A program made the position numbers and the translations under genes. The notes beneath the pieces are model-generated. The model did no database searches. It was not told where the DNA came from and saw nothing but the letters and a program-made list of their open reading frames with translations. Positions 49,776-60,630 of a stretch of DNA of 64,000 bases are shown piece by piece; positions within the stretch are counted from its first letter, which is position 1, and every line of letters starts with the position of its first letter. Source of the stretch: Advenella kashmirensis WT001 (GTDB taxonomy: Bacteria; Pseudomonadota; Gammaproteobacteria; Burkholderiales; Burkholderiaceae_B); assembly GCF_000219915.2 (NCBI RefSeq), contig NC_017964.1, positions 1,922,001 through 1,986,000 of the forward strand, written 5' to 3'.

Positions 49776-50807
49776 TTATTGATCGAACCCGACCTGATCG
49801 ACCAGTTCGCTGGCTTGCTTACGGTGCTTGGCGATCTCTGCCAATGGCAGGGTATCGGCTTTCAGGGTGCCGAAGCTGGCTACTGTCGGATCCAGTTGTA
49901 CGCCCTGGCGTACCGGGTATTCGTAATTGGCGCTAGCATACAGGCTCTGTGCTTTTTCCGAAGCCAGGTATTCCAGCAGTTTGACAGCATTGTCCTTGTT
50001 GGCTGAATGTTTGGCGATGGCTGCGCCGCTTACGTTGACATGGGTGCCGCCGTCTTTGCTACCGGCAAAGGTGGGCAGAATGACCTTGATTGCATTACCC
50101 CATTTATACTGGTCTGAATCGGGTTTTGCATTGCGCATTTGGCCTACGTAATAGGAATTGGCAATGCCAATGTCGCATATGCCGCCAAGAATATCTTTGG
50201 CAACATCACGATCGCCGCCGGCTGCCTTGCGGCCCAGGTTGGCCTTGACGCCTTTGAGCCATGCCTGCGCTTTTTCCGCGCCGTCATGGGCAATGATTGC
50301 AGCAAAGAGGCTGGTGTTGTACGGATGCTGGCCCGAGCGGATGCACACCTTGCCTTTCCACTTGGGATCGGCCAGCTCTTCATAAGTAAACTTGTCCAGG
50401 TTCAGGTCTTTTGCGGCATACAGCACTCGGGCCCGTGTTGACAAGGCAAACCATTGGTTGCCCGGATCGCGCAAACTGGCAGGAATGGCCTGGTTCAGCG
50501 CATCCGACTGCACTGGCTGGGTAATACCGGCATTCACCAGATCTATCAGGTTGCCGTAATCGACCATCATGAGCAGGTCGGCGGGTGAACGCTCACCTTC
50601 GCTCTTGACGCGTTCAGCCAGTCCGTCCTTCATGAATACCGTATTGGTCTTGATGCCGGTTTCCTTGGTGAAATTATCCAGAATGGGTTGAATCAGCTTG
50701 GGTTCACGCGTGGTGTAAATATTGACTTCACCCGCAGCGTAGGCCTGAGCGCCACAAAGAACACCAGCGCATGTGAGCGCCTGAGTAAGGATCGAGAGAG
50801 ATTTCAT
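49776..50807 (-). CDS. fbpA: iron(III) ABC transporter substrate-binding protein FbpA-like
   Basis: A 343-aa periplasmic ferric-binding protein. The signal peptide is MKSLSILTQALTCAGVLCGAQAYA with cleavage before AGEVNIYTTR. The fold-specific EPKLIQPILDNFTKETGIKT, ADPKWKGKVCIRSG, GGICDIGIANSYYVGQM (two Tyr of the type that bind iron) and SGAAIAKHSANKDNAVKLLEYL are present. I use the ATG at 50807 because upstream in-frame residues precede the signal peptide. A Fur-box-like site lies about 80 bases upstream. Confidence 0.93.
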   Translation of the reverse strand: MKSLSILTQALTCAGVLCGAQAYAAGEVNIYTTREPKLIQPILDNFTKETGIKTNTVFMKDGLAERVKSEGERSPADLLMMVDYGNLIDLVNAGITQPVQSDALNQAIPASLRDPGNQWFALSTRARVLYAAKDLNLDKFTYEELADPKWKGKVCIRSGQHPYNTSLFAAIIAHDGAEKAQAWLKGVKANLGRKAAGGDRDVAKDILGGICDIGIANSYYVGQMRNAKPDSDQYKWGNAIKVILPTFAGSKDGGTHVNVSGAAIAKHSANKDNAVKLLEYLASEKAQSLYASANYEYPVRQGVQLDPTVASFGTLKADTLPLAEIAKHRKQASELVDQVGFDQ

Positions 50808-51181
50808 GACTGCCTTTATTGATGTGAGAATAAATCCAACCGGGTCACTCGTTGCGATCAATCTGGCAATCGCAAATCGAATGTTGCTGAAAATAAGAAT
50901 GATTTTCACTATATTACTTCAGCAAAATTTCAGCTACGAAATAAATCAATTTTTTCTAAAATTTTGTCAGAAAAATGAAAAAAAACGACAGCTTTTATTC
51001 TGGCAGCCCGGCTTTCCCAGTCACGCGTGCTCTGCCGGGACGACTGGGCAAGATCCGCTTCGGGACACTGCAGGGCAAAAATCGGTAGGTTGAGCTGGTC
51101 GGCACACGATTATTTTCGGTCTGAAAGTGTATATACTATTGTCATTGCCTATAGTAAACGCCCCGTTCATTGGAGAATCTC
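50808..51181. other. divergent control region between fbpA and ridA
   Basis: The 374 bases carry no gene. The fbpA side is AT-rich with a Fur-box-like element. The ridA side has TATACT (51131-51136) as a possible -10. ridA has a GGAG site 8-11 bases before its ATG. Confidence 0.5.
50889..50907. promoter_or_regulatory. Fur-box-like operator of the fbp operon
   Basis: GAAAATAAGAATGATTTTC agrees with the 19-base Fur consensus GATAATGATAATCATTATC at 14 positions by my count. It lies 82-100 bases before the fbpA ATG, where iron-bound Fur would block transcription. Confidence 0.72.
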
Positions 51182-51568
51182 ATGACCAAACAAGTCATTC
51201 AGACAGACAAAGCCCCCAGCGCCATTGGCCCTTATTCCCAGGCAGTCGTTGCACCGGCTGGCAGCACCGTCTACCTTTCCGGCCAGATTGGTCTGGACCC
51301 GTCCACGGGCGATCTGGTCTCCGAACAGGTCGAAGAACAGGTGCGCCAGGCATTCAGCAATATGAGCGCAGTCATTCATGCTGCCGGCGGCTCACTGCAT
51401 AGTATTGTGAAACTCACTTTGTTTCTGACCGACCTGGCCAATTTTGGCATTGCGAACACGGTGATGTCTGAACTGATCCCGGAACCATTTCCCGCCCGTT
51501 CAACGGTAGAGGTCAGTGCTTTGCCCAAAGGCGCCCTGTTCGAGGTAGAGGCCATCATCATCGTCTGA
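51182..51568 (+). CDS. ridA: RidA-family enamine/imine deaminase
   Basis: A 128-aa trimer-forming deaminase that removes reactive 2-aminoacrylate and similar imines from PLP enzymes. SQAVVAPAGSTVYLSGQIG, IVKLTLFLTDLANF and the active-site Arg in FPARSTVEVSALPKGALFEVE are typical. The ATG at 51182 has a GGAG site. recG follows 13 bases later. Confidence 0.94.
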   Translation: MTKQVIQTDKAPSAIGPYSQAVVAPAGSTVYLSGQIGLDPSTGDLVSEQVEEQVRQAFSNMSAVIHAAGGSLHSIVKLTLFLTDLANFGIANTVMSELIPEPFPARSTVEVSALPKGALFEVEAIIIV

Positions 51569-51581
51569 TCATCTCGTTGTC

Positions 51582-53636
51582 ATGCCTGCTGCTTCCGCGA
51601 GAACGGATAGTCCCACCGCCATCAGCAAGAAATTTGCAAGCCTGGGGCTGGTCCAGGATTTTGATTTTGTGTTGCATTTGCCGCTGCGTTATGAAGACGA
51701 AACGGCACTGCATCGCATTGATTCGCTGTATCCTGGCCAAATGGCGCAGGTTGAGGGAATCGTGCGCAAGGCTCAGGTACTTATCCGTGGGCGGCGCCAG
51801 CTGACCGCGACAATCGACGACGGATCCGGCCAGTTGTCGCTGCGCTGGCTGCATTTTTATCCGAGCCAGATTAAAGCGGTGGAGGAAGGCAGGCTTATTC
51901 GGGTGCGCGGTGAAGTGCGGGGCGGATCGTTCTGGGGCTTTGAAATGGTGCACCCCAAAGTCAGCCGCGCCGGCGCGCCGCTCTCGGATCGCTTAACGCC
52001 GGTGTATCCGGCAACAGAAGGCTTGAACCAGCCACAAATCCGCAAGGCGGTCAACGCGGCGCTGTCTCGGGTGCGACTGGACGACACGTTGCCCATAGCG
52101 GTCCAGCGCAAATATCAGCTTGCTCCCTTTGCCGAGTCCATCCAGTTGCTGCACAATCCGCCCAAGCAGGCTGATACGCTGGCGCTGATTGAAAAGACGC
52201 ATCCGGCATGGGAACGGGTCAAATTCGATGAACTGCTGGCTCAGCAACTGGCGATGGCGCTGGCGCGTGCCACGCGACAGAACAAGAAGGCCTATGCCAT
52301 GCAGGGTAAACGTTCCGGCCTGGTGCAACGCTTACTTGCCCAAGTAGGCTTTACTCTGACTTCAGCGCAGGAACGCGTTTGCAAAGAAATTCTGGCTGAT
52401 ATGCAACGCACCTTCCCCATGCAAAGATTGCTGCAGGGGGATGTGGGTAGCGGTAAAACCGTGGTGGCTGCCATTGCGGCGGCACACGCGATTGATCAGG
52501 GGTTTCAGGTTGCCATCATGGCGCCCACCGAAATCCTGGCTGAACAGCATTTCAGAAAAATGTCCGCCTGGTTTGAACCGCTGGGCATCAGCACCGGCTG
52601 GCTGGCCGGCAGCCTGACGCCGAAAAAAAAGCAGCAGGCAGCGGCGCTGGTCGCTGACGGCACTACGCAACTGGTGGTCGGCACCCAGGCATTGATTCAG
52701 CAGCATGTGACGTTCGCCAGACTGGGATTGATGGTGGTCGACGAACAGCATCGTTTCGGCGTCGGGCAGCGCCTGAGCCTGGCCCGCAAAGGCGAACAGG
52801 AGCAGGAAGCCATCGCGCCTCATCAGTTAAGCATGAGCGCCACGCCGATTCCGCGTACACTGGCCATGACTTTTTTCGCCGATCTGGATGTGTCGGTGAT
52901 TGATACCTTGCCGCCGGGGCGCACGCCGGTGATCACCAAGTTATTTGCCGATTCCCGTCGCGACCAATTGCTGGAACACGTGCATGAGGTGATCCTCCAG
53001 GGCAGGCAGGTATACTGGGTCTGTCCGCTGGTCGAAGAAAGTGAGGCCCTGCAGTTGCAGACGGCGACCGATACCTTCAATCGGTTGCAGCAGGAGTTAC
53101 CTCAATTGCGTATCGGTTTGCTTCACGGACGCTTGCCGACACAGGAAAAAACAGCGATCATGTCTGCGTTTCATGGCCATGAGCTGGATTTGCTGGTTGC
53201 TACCACCGTGATTGAGGTTGGCGTGGATGTGCCTAATGCCTCGCTGATGATTATTGAACATGCCGAGCGGTTCGGATTGGCGCAATTGCATCAACTGCGC
53301 GGTCGGGTCGGCCGTGGCAAAAATGAATCGCTGTGTGTGCTGTTATATCAGGCGCCCCTGTCGTCTGTAGCAACGGCCAGACTCAAAGCCATGTATGAGA
53401 CACAGGACGGCTTTGAAATTGCCCGGCGCGATCTGGAACAGCGTGGTCCGGGTGAATTTCTTGGCTTGCGGCAATCGGGTATGGCGCTATTGCGCTTTGC
53501 CGATATCGATCTGGACGCGCCGATTGCCGAGCAGGCGCGGGAGACGGCGCAGTGGCTGCAGGCAACGCATCCCGAGGCAGCCGCGGCGCATTTGCAACGC
53601 TGGGCGCGGCAGCGGGCGGACCTGCTCAGAATATGA
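51582..53636 (+). CDS. recG: ATP-dependent DNA helicase RecG
   Basis: A 684-aa helicase that reverses stalled forks and unwinds branched DNA and R-loops. An N-terminal wedge OB-fold (VEGIVRKAQVLIRGRRQLTATI) precedes helicase motifs: Walker A GDVGSGKTVVA (about residue 286), motif II VVDEQHRFGVGQR (DEQH), TPIPRTLAMT, and motif VI QLHQLRGRVGRG. The family-specific C-terminus (GPGEFLGLRQSG) is present. It is an uninterrupted frame, adjacent to oxyR. Confidence 0.96.
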   Translation: MPAASARTDSPTAISKKFASLGLVQDFDFVLHLPLRYEDETALHRIDSLYPGQMAQVEGIVRKAQVLIRGRRQLTATIDDGSGQLSLRWLHFYPSQIKAVEEGRLIRVRGEVRGGSFWGFEMVHPKVSRAGAPLSDRLTPVYPATEGLNQPQIRKAVNAALSRVRLDDTLPIAVQRKYQLAPFAESIQLLHNPPKQADTLALIEKTHPAWERVKFDELLAQQLAMALARATRQNKKAYAMQGKRSGLVQRLLAQVGFTLTSAQERVCKEILADMQRTFPMQRLLQGDVGSGKTVVAAIAAAHAIDQGFQVAIMAPTEILAEQHFRKMSAWFEPLGISTGWLAGSLTPKKKQQAAALVADGTTQLVVGTQALIQQHVTFARLGLMVVDEQHRFGVGQRLSLARKGEQEQEAIAPHQLSMSATPIPRTLAMTFFADLDVSVIDTLPPGRTPVITKLFADSRRDQLLEHVHEVILQGRQVYWVCPLVEESEALQLQTATDTFNRLQQELPQLRIGLLHGRLPTQEKTAIMSAFHGHELDLLVATTVIEVGVDVPNASLMIIEHAERFGLAQLHQLRGRVGRGKNESLCVLLYQAPLSSVATARLKAMYETQDGFEIARRDLEQRGPGEFLGLRQSGMALLRFADIDLDAPIAEQARETAQWLQATHPEAAAAHLQRWARQRADLLRI

Positions 53637-53764
53637 AGTGCTTGACCCAGATGTATCCGTTCAGGTCCTCCGCGCGAGGCTCAGAATGTGCGATTGAACA
53701 GGACTATCCTGTCCCTGGCTGCCCGTTGCGGCCAACTTGACCCTTATTTTATGCGGAGCCTGGT

Positions 53765-54711
53765 GTGACGCTTACCGAACTCAAATATATCATTGCAGTG
53801 GCACGGGAACGACATTTCGGTCGTGCGGCAGAGGCGTGCTTTGTCAGCCAGCCAACCTTGTCGGTTGCGATCAAGAAATTAGAAGATGAACTGGGCGTGG
53901 TTATTTTCGAACGTGGCGGCAATGAGGTTGGCGTTACGCCAACCGGGCTGCGGATTGTCACACAGGCCCAGAAGATTCTTGAAGAAAGCGCCAATCTGAA
54001 AGAGATTGCCAGGCAGGGCAACGATCCGCTCACCGGTGCATTGCGTGTCGGTGTAATCCATACGATCGGACCATACTTGCTGCCCAAGCTGATCCCGCTG
54101 CAATTGCGCATCACACCGCAGATGCCGCTGATTCTTCAGGAAAGCTTTACGGTGCGCCTGCTGGAGTTGCTGCGCCAGGCGAAATCGATTGCGCCATCGT
54201 GGCGTTGCCGCTACCGGAAGCCGGCTTAGAGGTGCGCCCGCTTTATGAAGAGGACTTCATTGCTGCAGTTCCGCGTAATCATCGCTGGGCGGGCCTGGCG
54301 CAAATTGACACAGAAATGCTCAAGCAGGAAACCATGCTCTTGCTGGGTGCCGGCCATTGCTTTCGCGATCAGGTATTGGAGGTTTGCCCGGAAATGTCGC
54401 GATTCTCTGCTGCTGCAGATGGTATCCAGCGTTCCTTCGAGGGCTCCTCCCTGGAGACCATCCGCCATATGGTGGCTGCTGGCCTGGGCATTACACTGCT
54501 GCCGATGACGGCCTTGCCCGAGAAGCCTCGTTCTGCGGACGATCTGGTGCATTATGTGCCATTAAAGGAACCGGTACCCAACCGGGAAGTCGTGCTTATC
54601 TGGCGTCGCAGTTTCCCGCGCCTGCAGGCAATTGATGCCCTGGCCGATTGCATCTATCGATGCGATCTGACCGGTGTCAGAATGCTCAACGGCAAGGTTC
54701 GCAGCCTGTAG
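53765..54711 (+). CDS. oxyR: peroxide-sensing LysR regulator OxyR, one frameshift
   Basis: LysR-type activator of peroxide defence genes. The N-terminal helix-turn-helix is HFGRAAEACFVSQPTLSVAI. The redox pair is in GHCFRDQVLEVCPEM: two Cys with eight residues between, the same spacing as OxyR Cys199/Cys208. The frame breaks at about 54179; one added G restores RQGEIDCAIVALPLPE. The total is 315 aa. The start is GTG at 53765. A small ACAGGA/TCCTGT palindrome (53698-53712) lies about 55 bases upstream and may be an operator. Confidence 0.93.
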
Positions 54712-54842
54712 TTTATTTTGATGTAAACACAGATCAGGGTTTACCTTGAAATTTCAGACAAAATTGAATCATTGCAAAAAAAAGTGCGAGAATAGCAGCG
54801 TTAAACGTTATTACGTATTCTTACATTACCGGAGTATTAGAA

Positions 54843-55964
54843 ATGAACTATCTGAAAGCATCTGCACTGACCATGGCCATCTCTGCCGGCCTGATGCTGT
54901 CGACCCAGGCACTGGCTGCAGATACCATTAAAATCGCGGCAGTCGGGCCGGTGACTGGCCCGGTAACGCAATATGGCGATATGGTACGCGAAGGCATCCG
55001 CACAGCAATCGAGTCAATCAACGCCGCAGGCGGATACGATGGCAAGCAGTTCGAAATGGTTGAAGTCGACGATGCCTGCGAACCCAAACAGGGACCCATC
55101 GCTGCCAATAATGTGGTCAACAAGGAAATCGGCTTTGTCGTCGGACCGGTATGCTCGGGCGCAACGGTCGGTGGCGCCTCCATCTATAACCAGGAAGGGG
55201 TGGTCATGATTACACCTTCCGCAACGGCACCCAATGTGACCGATGGCAAGAATTTTGATTTTGTTTTCCGCACCATCGGACGCGATGATCAACAAGGCCC
55301 CGCAGCGGCAAAATTTATTATCGATAGCGTCAAACCCAGCAAGGTTGCGATCCTGCACGACAAGCAGTCATATGGACAGGGCATTGCCTCTTCAGTACAG
55401 GATAATCTGAAAAAGGCCAATGTGGCGGTTGCGCTGTTCGAAGGCATTAATGCCGGTGAAACCGACTATTCTTCCGTGATCACCAAAATGAAGTCGGCCG
55501 GTGTCGATTTTGTTTATTACGGCGGCTACCATCCTGAAATGGGCTTGCTGATGCGCCAGGCAGCAGAGCAGGGTCTGAAAGTCAAATTCATGGGACCGGA
55601 AGGCGCCGGCAACCCTGAAATCAATGCGATCGCGGGTGATGCGGTGGAAGGCATGCTGTTAACGCTGCCTGCAGATTATTCTGCGCTGCCGGAAAACAAA
55701 GCCGTGGTTGAAGCATTCAAGGCCAAAAAACGCAATGCGTCCGGCGCTTTCCAGCTGACCTCCTACGCGGCAACACAAGCTATCTTCGAAGGAATCAAGG
55801 CTACCAAGAGTACCGATCCTGAGAAAGTAGCCGAGTGGCTGCACGGCAATACAGTGAAGTCTGTGATTGGTGATCTGTCATGGAATAAACAGGGCGACCT
55901 GAACGAGTTCAAATTTGACATCTACACCTGGCATAAAGACGGTAGCAAAACGGCTGTGAAGTAA
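54843..55964 (+). CDS. branched-chain amino acid ABC transporter substrate-binding protein
   Basis: A 373-aa periplasmic LivJ/LivK-type protein. The signal peptide is MNYLKASALTMAISAGLMLS with cleavage after ALA (QALA-ADTIKIAAVGPVTGP). Ligand-binding features are NAAGGYDGKQFEMVEVDDAC and ITPSATAPNVTDG, and the conserved GFVVGPVCSGAT is present. A terminator follows at once, so it is monocistronic. The permease genes livH and livM are 6 kb further on, past ugp and proC. The real ligand could be Leu/Ile/Val or another amino acid. Confidence 0.92.
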   Translation: MNYLKASALTMAISAGLMLSTQALAADTIKIAAVGPVTGPVTQYGDMVREGIRTAIESINAAGGYDGKQFEMVEVDDACEPKQGPIAANNVVNKEIGFVVGPVCSGATVGGASIYNQEGVVMITPSATAPNVTDGKNFDFVFRTIGRDDQQGPAAAKFIIDSVKPSKVAILHDKQSYGQGIASSVQDNLKKANVAVALFEGINAGETDYSSVITKMKSAGVDFVYYGGYHPEMGLLMRQAAEQGLKVKFMGPEGAGNPEINAIAGDAVEGMLLTLPADYSALPENKAVVEAFKAKKRNASGAFQLTSYAATQAIFEGIKATKSTDPEKVAEWLHGNTVKSVIGDLSWNKQGDLNEFKFDIYTWHKDGSKTAVK

Positions 55965-56030
55965 ACGGCTTCGCGTCAGTGGCTGCGGTGTGCAGCCGCA
56001 TTCAACGAATTGGCTGTCTGGCCAGGCTAT

Positions 56031-56068
56031 AAAAAGACCGGATCCATAAATGGGGTCCGGTCTTTTTA
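56031..56068. terminator. bidirectional rho-independent terminator
   Basis: AAAAAGACCGGATCC and GGTCCGGTCTTTTT form a stem of about 13 bp around a short loop. A- and T-runs allow it to end both livJ/K-type transcription on the plus strand and ugpC transcription on the minus strand. Confidence 0.93.
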
Positions 56069-56179
56069 TCGACGATTTCCAGTCTTGTGCATAAGTGAAC
56101 GCACCGCTATAGCCAATCTGATTCAGCCAGTATCAAGATGCTTAGAGACGATGCAAAAAGATGCAAGGATGCGCGCCGG

Positions 56180-57262
56180 TCAATCAATCCGGCGTGTCGT
56201 TACCGGATCGAACCAGTGCAGATGATGTCGTGCGTCCGCACCGGCATTAATCGTATCGCCGATTTTATAATTGGCGGAGGCCGTTTCATGAACATCACAG
56301 CGAATGACGACCAGGGTATCGCCAACCCGTCCGTGAATCAGTTTTTCAGAGCCCAGGATCTCGATCATTTCAATTGTCATCGGGATGCCGGGTTGATCAA
56401 GTTCGACATGTTCCGGACGAAAGCCCAGAATAATTTCTTTGCCGCGGGCACGTTCCGGCACTTGCGCCGCGGGAATGGCCATTTTCTGGCCGTCCCTGGT
56501 TAAAATATCGCCGCTGGCGGTCACTGATACCGGGATCAGATTCATCGGCGGCGAGCCAATGAAGGCCGCCACAAACGTCGTGGCCGGTTTTTCGAATACT
56601 TCAATCGGCGTGCCAATCTGTTCAGCAACGCCTTTGTTCATCACGATCATGCGGTCGGCCAGCGTCATGGCTTCGACCTGGTCGTGGGTGACATACAGGC
56701 TGGTAGTGCGCAGGCGTCGATGCAGTTTCTGGATTTCCAGGCGCATTTGTACCCGCAACTTGGCGTCCAGGTTGGACAGCGGTTCATCGAACAAAAACAC
56801 TTTGGGTTCCCTTACGATGGCGCGGCCCATGGCCACGCGCTGGCGCTGTCCGCCAGATAATTGCTTGGGCCGGCGGTCAAGCAGGCTGCCCAGCTCCAGA
56901 ATGCCGGCCGCCTGCTGTACCCGCTCATCAATTTGTTGTTTGGTCAGCTTGCGGATTTTCAGGCCATAAGCCATATTCTCATAGACCGACATATGAGGGT
57001 AGAGTGCATAGTTCTGAAAGACCATGGCAATATCGCGCTCTGCCGGTTCCAGTCCGTTGACGATGCTGCCGTCGATCAGAATCTGGCCTTCTGTGACCGA
57101 TTCCAGACCGGCGACCATGCGCATCAGGGTAGACTTGCCGCAGCCGGACGGGCCGACGATCACAATGAATTCACCGTCCTGCACTTGAAGGTCTACGCCG
57201 TGGATCACGGCAACATTGCCGGGATAGGTTTTTTTGATGTCGTTAAATTGTAGTGTTGCCAT
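56180..57262 (-). CDS. ugpC: glycerol-3-phosphate ABC transporter ATPase UgpC
   Basis: A 360-aa ATPase of the sn-glycerol-3-phosphate importer. Walker [10 protein letters not shown] (residues 37-45), signature [16 protein letters not shown], Walker [13 protein letters not shown] and a C-terminal TOBE domain ([23 protein letters not shown]) are all present, unlike the short FbpC above. It is the last gene of the ugpBAEC run. Confidence 0.94.
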   Translation of the reverse strand: MATLQFNDIKKTYPGNVAVIHGVDLQVQDGEFIVIVGPSGCGKSTLMRMVAGLESVTEGQILIDGSIVNGLEPAERDIAMVFQNYALYPHMSVYENMAYGLKIRKLTKQQIDERVQQAAGILELGSLLDRRPKQLSGGQRQRVAMGRAIVREPKVFLFDEPLSNLDAKLRVQMRLEIQKLHRRLRTTSLYVTHDQVEAMTLADRMIVMNKGVAEQIGTPIEVFEKPATTFVAAFIGSPPMNLIPVSVTASGDILTRDGQKMAIPAAQVPERARGKEIILGFRPEHVELDQPGIPMTIEMIEILGSEKLIHGRVGDTLVVIRCDVHETASANYKIGDTINAGADARHHLHWFDPVTTRRID

Positions 57263-57274
57263 TTTGATAATCCT

Positions 57275-58120
57275 TTATTTCTCGGTATCCACGAGACCCC
57301 TGACAAACCACTTTTGCATCAGCACGACAACCAGCCCGGGCGGAATCATGGCAAGCAGGGCAGTTGCCATCACAATGTTCCAGTCGGTCACGCTGTCGCC
57401 ACCGCCTATCATGGTGCGGATGCCGACCACAATCGGGGTCATGTCGTCTGTCGTTTTCATAACCAGGGGCCACAGATACTGGTTCCAGCCGTAGGTGAAC
57501 TGAATCACGAACAGGGCGGCGATGCTGGTTTTTGACAAGGGCAGCAGAATATCGCGGAAAAAGCGCAAGGGACCGGCGCCGTCAATGCGCGCGGCCTCGA
57601 TCAGTTCGTCGGGCACAGTCAGAAAGAACTGCCGGAACAGGAAGGTGGCGGTGGCCGAGGCAATCAATGGCAGCGTCAGGCCGGCATAGGTGTTAGTCAG
57701 GCCAAGGCCGGCAACCACTTCAAAGGTGGGGGATATGCGAACTTCCACCGGCAGCATCAGTGTGATGAAAATCATCCAGAAACACAGCATGCGAAACGGA
57801 AAGCGAAAATAGACCACGGCAAAGGCCGAGAGCATGGAAATGGTGATTTTTCCTATGGCAATCGTCATAGCGGTAACAAAGCTGACCCACAGCATATGGG
57901 CAACACTGCTTGGCACGGAGCTGGAGCCACCAAGCAGTGCGTTGGTGTAGTTTTCTATGAAATGTTTGCCCGGCCAGAGCGACATGGGGGCATTGGCCAC
58001 TTCCTGGGCAGTTTGCGTGGAGGCCACGATGGCAATATAAAGTGGAAAGGCCACTACGACCAAGCCGATGATCAGGATCAGGTGGGCCAGCAGGTCCAGC
58101 ATGGGGCGTCGTTCAATCAT
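57275..58120 (-). CDS. ugpE: glycerol-3-phosphate ABC transporter permease UgpE
   Basis: A 281-aa permease with six membrane segments, starting [23 protein letters not shown] sequence, and the EAA loop [21 protein letters not shown]. The N-terminal [21 protein letters not shown] is characteristic of UgpE. It is 12 bases from both neighbours in the ugp operon. Confidence 0.94.
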   Translation of the reverse strand: MIERRPMLDLLAHLILIIGLVVVAFPLYIAIVASTQTAQEVANAPMSLWPGKHFIENYTNALLGGSSSVPSSVAHMLWVSFVTAMTIAIGKITISMLSAFAVVYFRFPFRMLCFWMIFITLMLPVEVRISPTFEVVAGLGLTNTYAGLTLPLIASATATFLFRQFFLTVPDELIEAARIDGAGPLRFFRDILLPLSKTSIAALFVIQFTYGWNQYLWPLVMKTTDDMTPIVVGIRTMIGGGDSVTDWNIVMATALLAMIPPGLVVVLMQKWFVRGLVDTEK

Positions 58121-58132
58121 TGCGGTGTTTCC

Positions 58133-59014
58133 TTAGTACTGGACTTTACGGTCGACATAGCGGAACTGGATGATCGTCAGCGCAATCACAATCATCATCA
58201 ATATGACCGACTGCGCGCCGGAGGAGCCGTAATCGAATGACTTGAATGCAGTCTTATAGACGTTGTAAACCAGTATGTTGGTAGACGTGCCAGGGCCGCC
58301 CTGGGTCGTCGTATCGATAATCGCGAACGTTTCAAAAAAGGCGTAGACGATATTGATGACCAGCAGGAAAAACGTGGTGGGTGATAATAAAGGAAACACA
58401 ATGGTGCGAAAGCGCCGGAACGGGCTCGCGCCATCGATGGCTGCCGCTTCCAGCAACGAGGTGGGAATGGACTGCAGGCCGGCAAGGAAAAACAGAAAAT
58501 TGTAGGAGATCTGTTTCCATACGGCAGCGATAACAACCAGCGTCATGGCGTCGGTCGAATTTAAGCGCGGATTCCAGCTAATGCCAAGATTGGCCATATA
58601 CACTGCCAGCGTGCCCACAGCGGGGGAGAACAGGAATGCCCACAGCACACCTACGACGGCCGGTGCAACGGCATAGGGCCAGATCAGCAGGGTTTTGTAG
58701 GCACCGGCTGCGCGTACTACACGATTGGCCATCACCGCCAGCAAGAGCGAGACCGCCAGACCGATGATGGCGACCAGTCCGGAAAACAGCAGTGTTACCC
58801 AGAACGAGGAATAATAAGTACTGTTGCTAAACAGGCTGGTGTAATTGTCCAGGCCAACAAACTGTTGATCACCGCCGAAAGCCGATTCGATAAAAAACGA
58901 TTGCCAGATAGCCTGACCGGCGGGCAGGAAGAAAAATATAACGGTAATGAGCAACTGCGGTGCCAGAAGCAGATAAGGCAGCAGTTTATGGTTGAAAACA
59001 ACGCGTTTTTCCAT
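58133..59014 (-). CDS. ugpA: glycerol-3-phosphate ABC transporter permease UgpA
   Basis: A 293-aa permease with six membrane segments ([20 protein letters not shown] first) and EAA loop [21 protein letters not shown] start at 59014 ([14 protein letters not shown]) because upstream in-frame residues lack homology. A terminator-like stem lies between it and ugpB. Confidence 0.93.
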   Translation of the reverse strand: MEKRVVFNHKLLPYLLLAPQLLITVIFFFLPAGQAIWQSFFIESAFGGDQQFVGLDNYTSLFSNSTYYSSFWVTLLFSGLVAIIGLAVSLLLAVMANRVVRAAGAYKTLLIWPYAVAPAVVGVLWAFLFSPAVGTLAVYMANLGISWNPRLNSTDAMTLVVIAAVWKQISYNFLFFLAGLQSIPTSLLEAAAIDGASPFRRFRTIVFPLLSPTTFFLLVINIVYAFFETFAIIDTTTQGGPGTSTNILVYNVYKTAFKSFDYGSSGAQSVILMMIVIALTIIQFRYVDRKVQY

Positions 59015-59190
59015 GAGAGTGTTCCGATGCAATATCCGGGAAAAATGACGCAACCCGGATATATGGCGACAGGCGGACGCGCAGGACGTCAATGGCCGGG
59101 AAAGCAGGTCTGTTCAATCCGAAGACTGTAATGCAGTTGCCATTGTGCCGGCAAGGCCGGCAGCATTTGAATGAGATAAATGATGATTGC

Positions 59191-59234
59191 GATAAAACAA
59201 AAACAGCGAGGGAAATAATACTGTACCCTCGCTG
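59191..59234 (-). terminator. terminator-like stem after ugpB, before ugpA
   Basis: On the minus strand CAGCGAGGG (59234-59226) pairs with CCCTCGCTG (59212-59204), a perfect 9-bp stem, followed by TTTTTGTTTT. It lies 20 bases after the ugpB stop inside the operon. Partial termination here would leave more UgpB than UgpAEC. Confidence 0.85.
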
Positions 59235-59253
59235 CCTGAACGTTCAGACTACT

Positions 59254-60563
59254 TTACTTATTGCCGTTTTCAAAACGGACCAGCAATTCATTGGCTCGTT
59301 TTTCCATGTCGGCAGCCCCATCCTTGATAGACACTTTGCCGCCGAACATTGATTCCATGACGCCTTCCTCGATATCACGGATTTGTGGCAAAAAGCCCAG
59401 ACGGACACCGCGAGATTGTGCGGTTGTCTCCACATTCAATTGCTGGAACGGGACATCGGTACCAGGGTTCTTGTCATAGTAACCGGAAGCTTTGGTAGCT
59501 TCGTAAGCGGCTTTGACTACCGGCACATAACCGGTGTCCTGGTGCCATTTGGCAGCAACTTCAGGTTTAGTCAGGTGGTGAAAGAAAGCAGTTACGCCTT
59601 TGTAGACTTCAGGAGACTTCTTGGAGAATACCCACAGCGAAGCGCCGCCGATCACGCTATTTTGAGGCGCGCCCTTGATGTCGCTGTAATAGGGCAGCTT
59701 GGCAACGCCGAATTTGAATTTGCCGTTTTTCAGGATGTTGGCCCGCGTGCACTGGATCCGGTAAACATACCGCATTTGCCGGAGATAAAGAGGGCGTTGG
59801 CAGCATCGCCGCGACCACCGTAGGTGAAGGTGCCTTCCTTGGACATCTTGCTCAGAAATTCAAAGTGCTTCAGGAATGCGTCCGATTGCAACTCGACCCG
59901 GGCGTCCAGACCGCCGAAGCCATTGTCTTTGGATGCGTAGGGAACGTTATGCAGGGCGGCGAAGTTTTCGATCAGCACCCAGGCCGGCCATGATGTGGTG
60001 TAACCACATTCGACCCCGGCTGCCTTGAGTTTTTTGGCAAAGGCTTCGATATCTGCGTAGGTTTTGGGTCCCTGTTCCGGATCCAGGCCGGCTTTCTCAA
60101 ACAGGTCTTTGTTATAGAACATCACCGGCGTTGAACTATTGAAAGGCATGGAAACCAGTTTGCCGCTGGTATCGGAATAGTAGCCGGCAATGCCAGGCAC
60201 GAAGGCTTTCGGATCCAGCGGATTGCCGGCTTTCTGTGCCATTTCCTGTACGGGTTCGATGGCGCCCTTGGAGTACATCATGGTGGCCGTGCCCACTTCA
60301 AACACCTGGATGATATCTGGCGATTGTCCCGCACGGTAAGCAGCGATCCCCGCGTTCATGGACTCCCCGTAATTGCCTTTGTAGGTCGCCTTGACGACAT
60401 AGTCTTTCTGGGAAGCGTTGAAATCTTTGACAATGTCGCTGACCCGCTCACCCAGTGGCCCTTCCATGGAATGCCAGAAGGTAACATCGGTAGCTGCTAG
60501 GGCGCTGAAGCTGGCAAAAGACATGGCACTGGCCAGGGACAAAGTACGGATCGTATAGCGCAT
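59254..60563 (-). CDS. ugpB: glycerol-3-phosphate ABC transporter substrate-binding protein UgpB, one frameshift
   Basis: Periplasmic binding protein for glycerol-3-phosphate or glycerophosphodiesters. The signal peptide is MRYTIRTLSLASAMSFASFSALA. TDVTFWHSMEGPLGERVSDI and PFNSSTPVMFYNKDLFEKAG are typical, as is the C-terminal GFLPQIRDIEEGVMES. The frame breaks at about 59748 (after TGSSA); one added base restores RANILKNGKFKFGVAKLPYY, for 436 aa. It is the first gene of the operon and lies behind a clear Pho box. Confidence 0.94.
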
Positions 60564-60630
60564 GGTTGGATTCTCCGGGGGAAAGGGATGTCCCGATGCA
60601 AAACGGGAACGTGATAAACGGCATTATAGT

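Noticed and set aside
54723..54744. GTAAAC/GTTTAC inverted repeat after oxyR as a terminator
   Set aside because: The stem is only six AT-rich pairs with a 10-base loop and no T-run.
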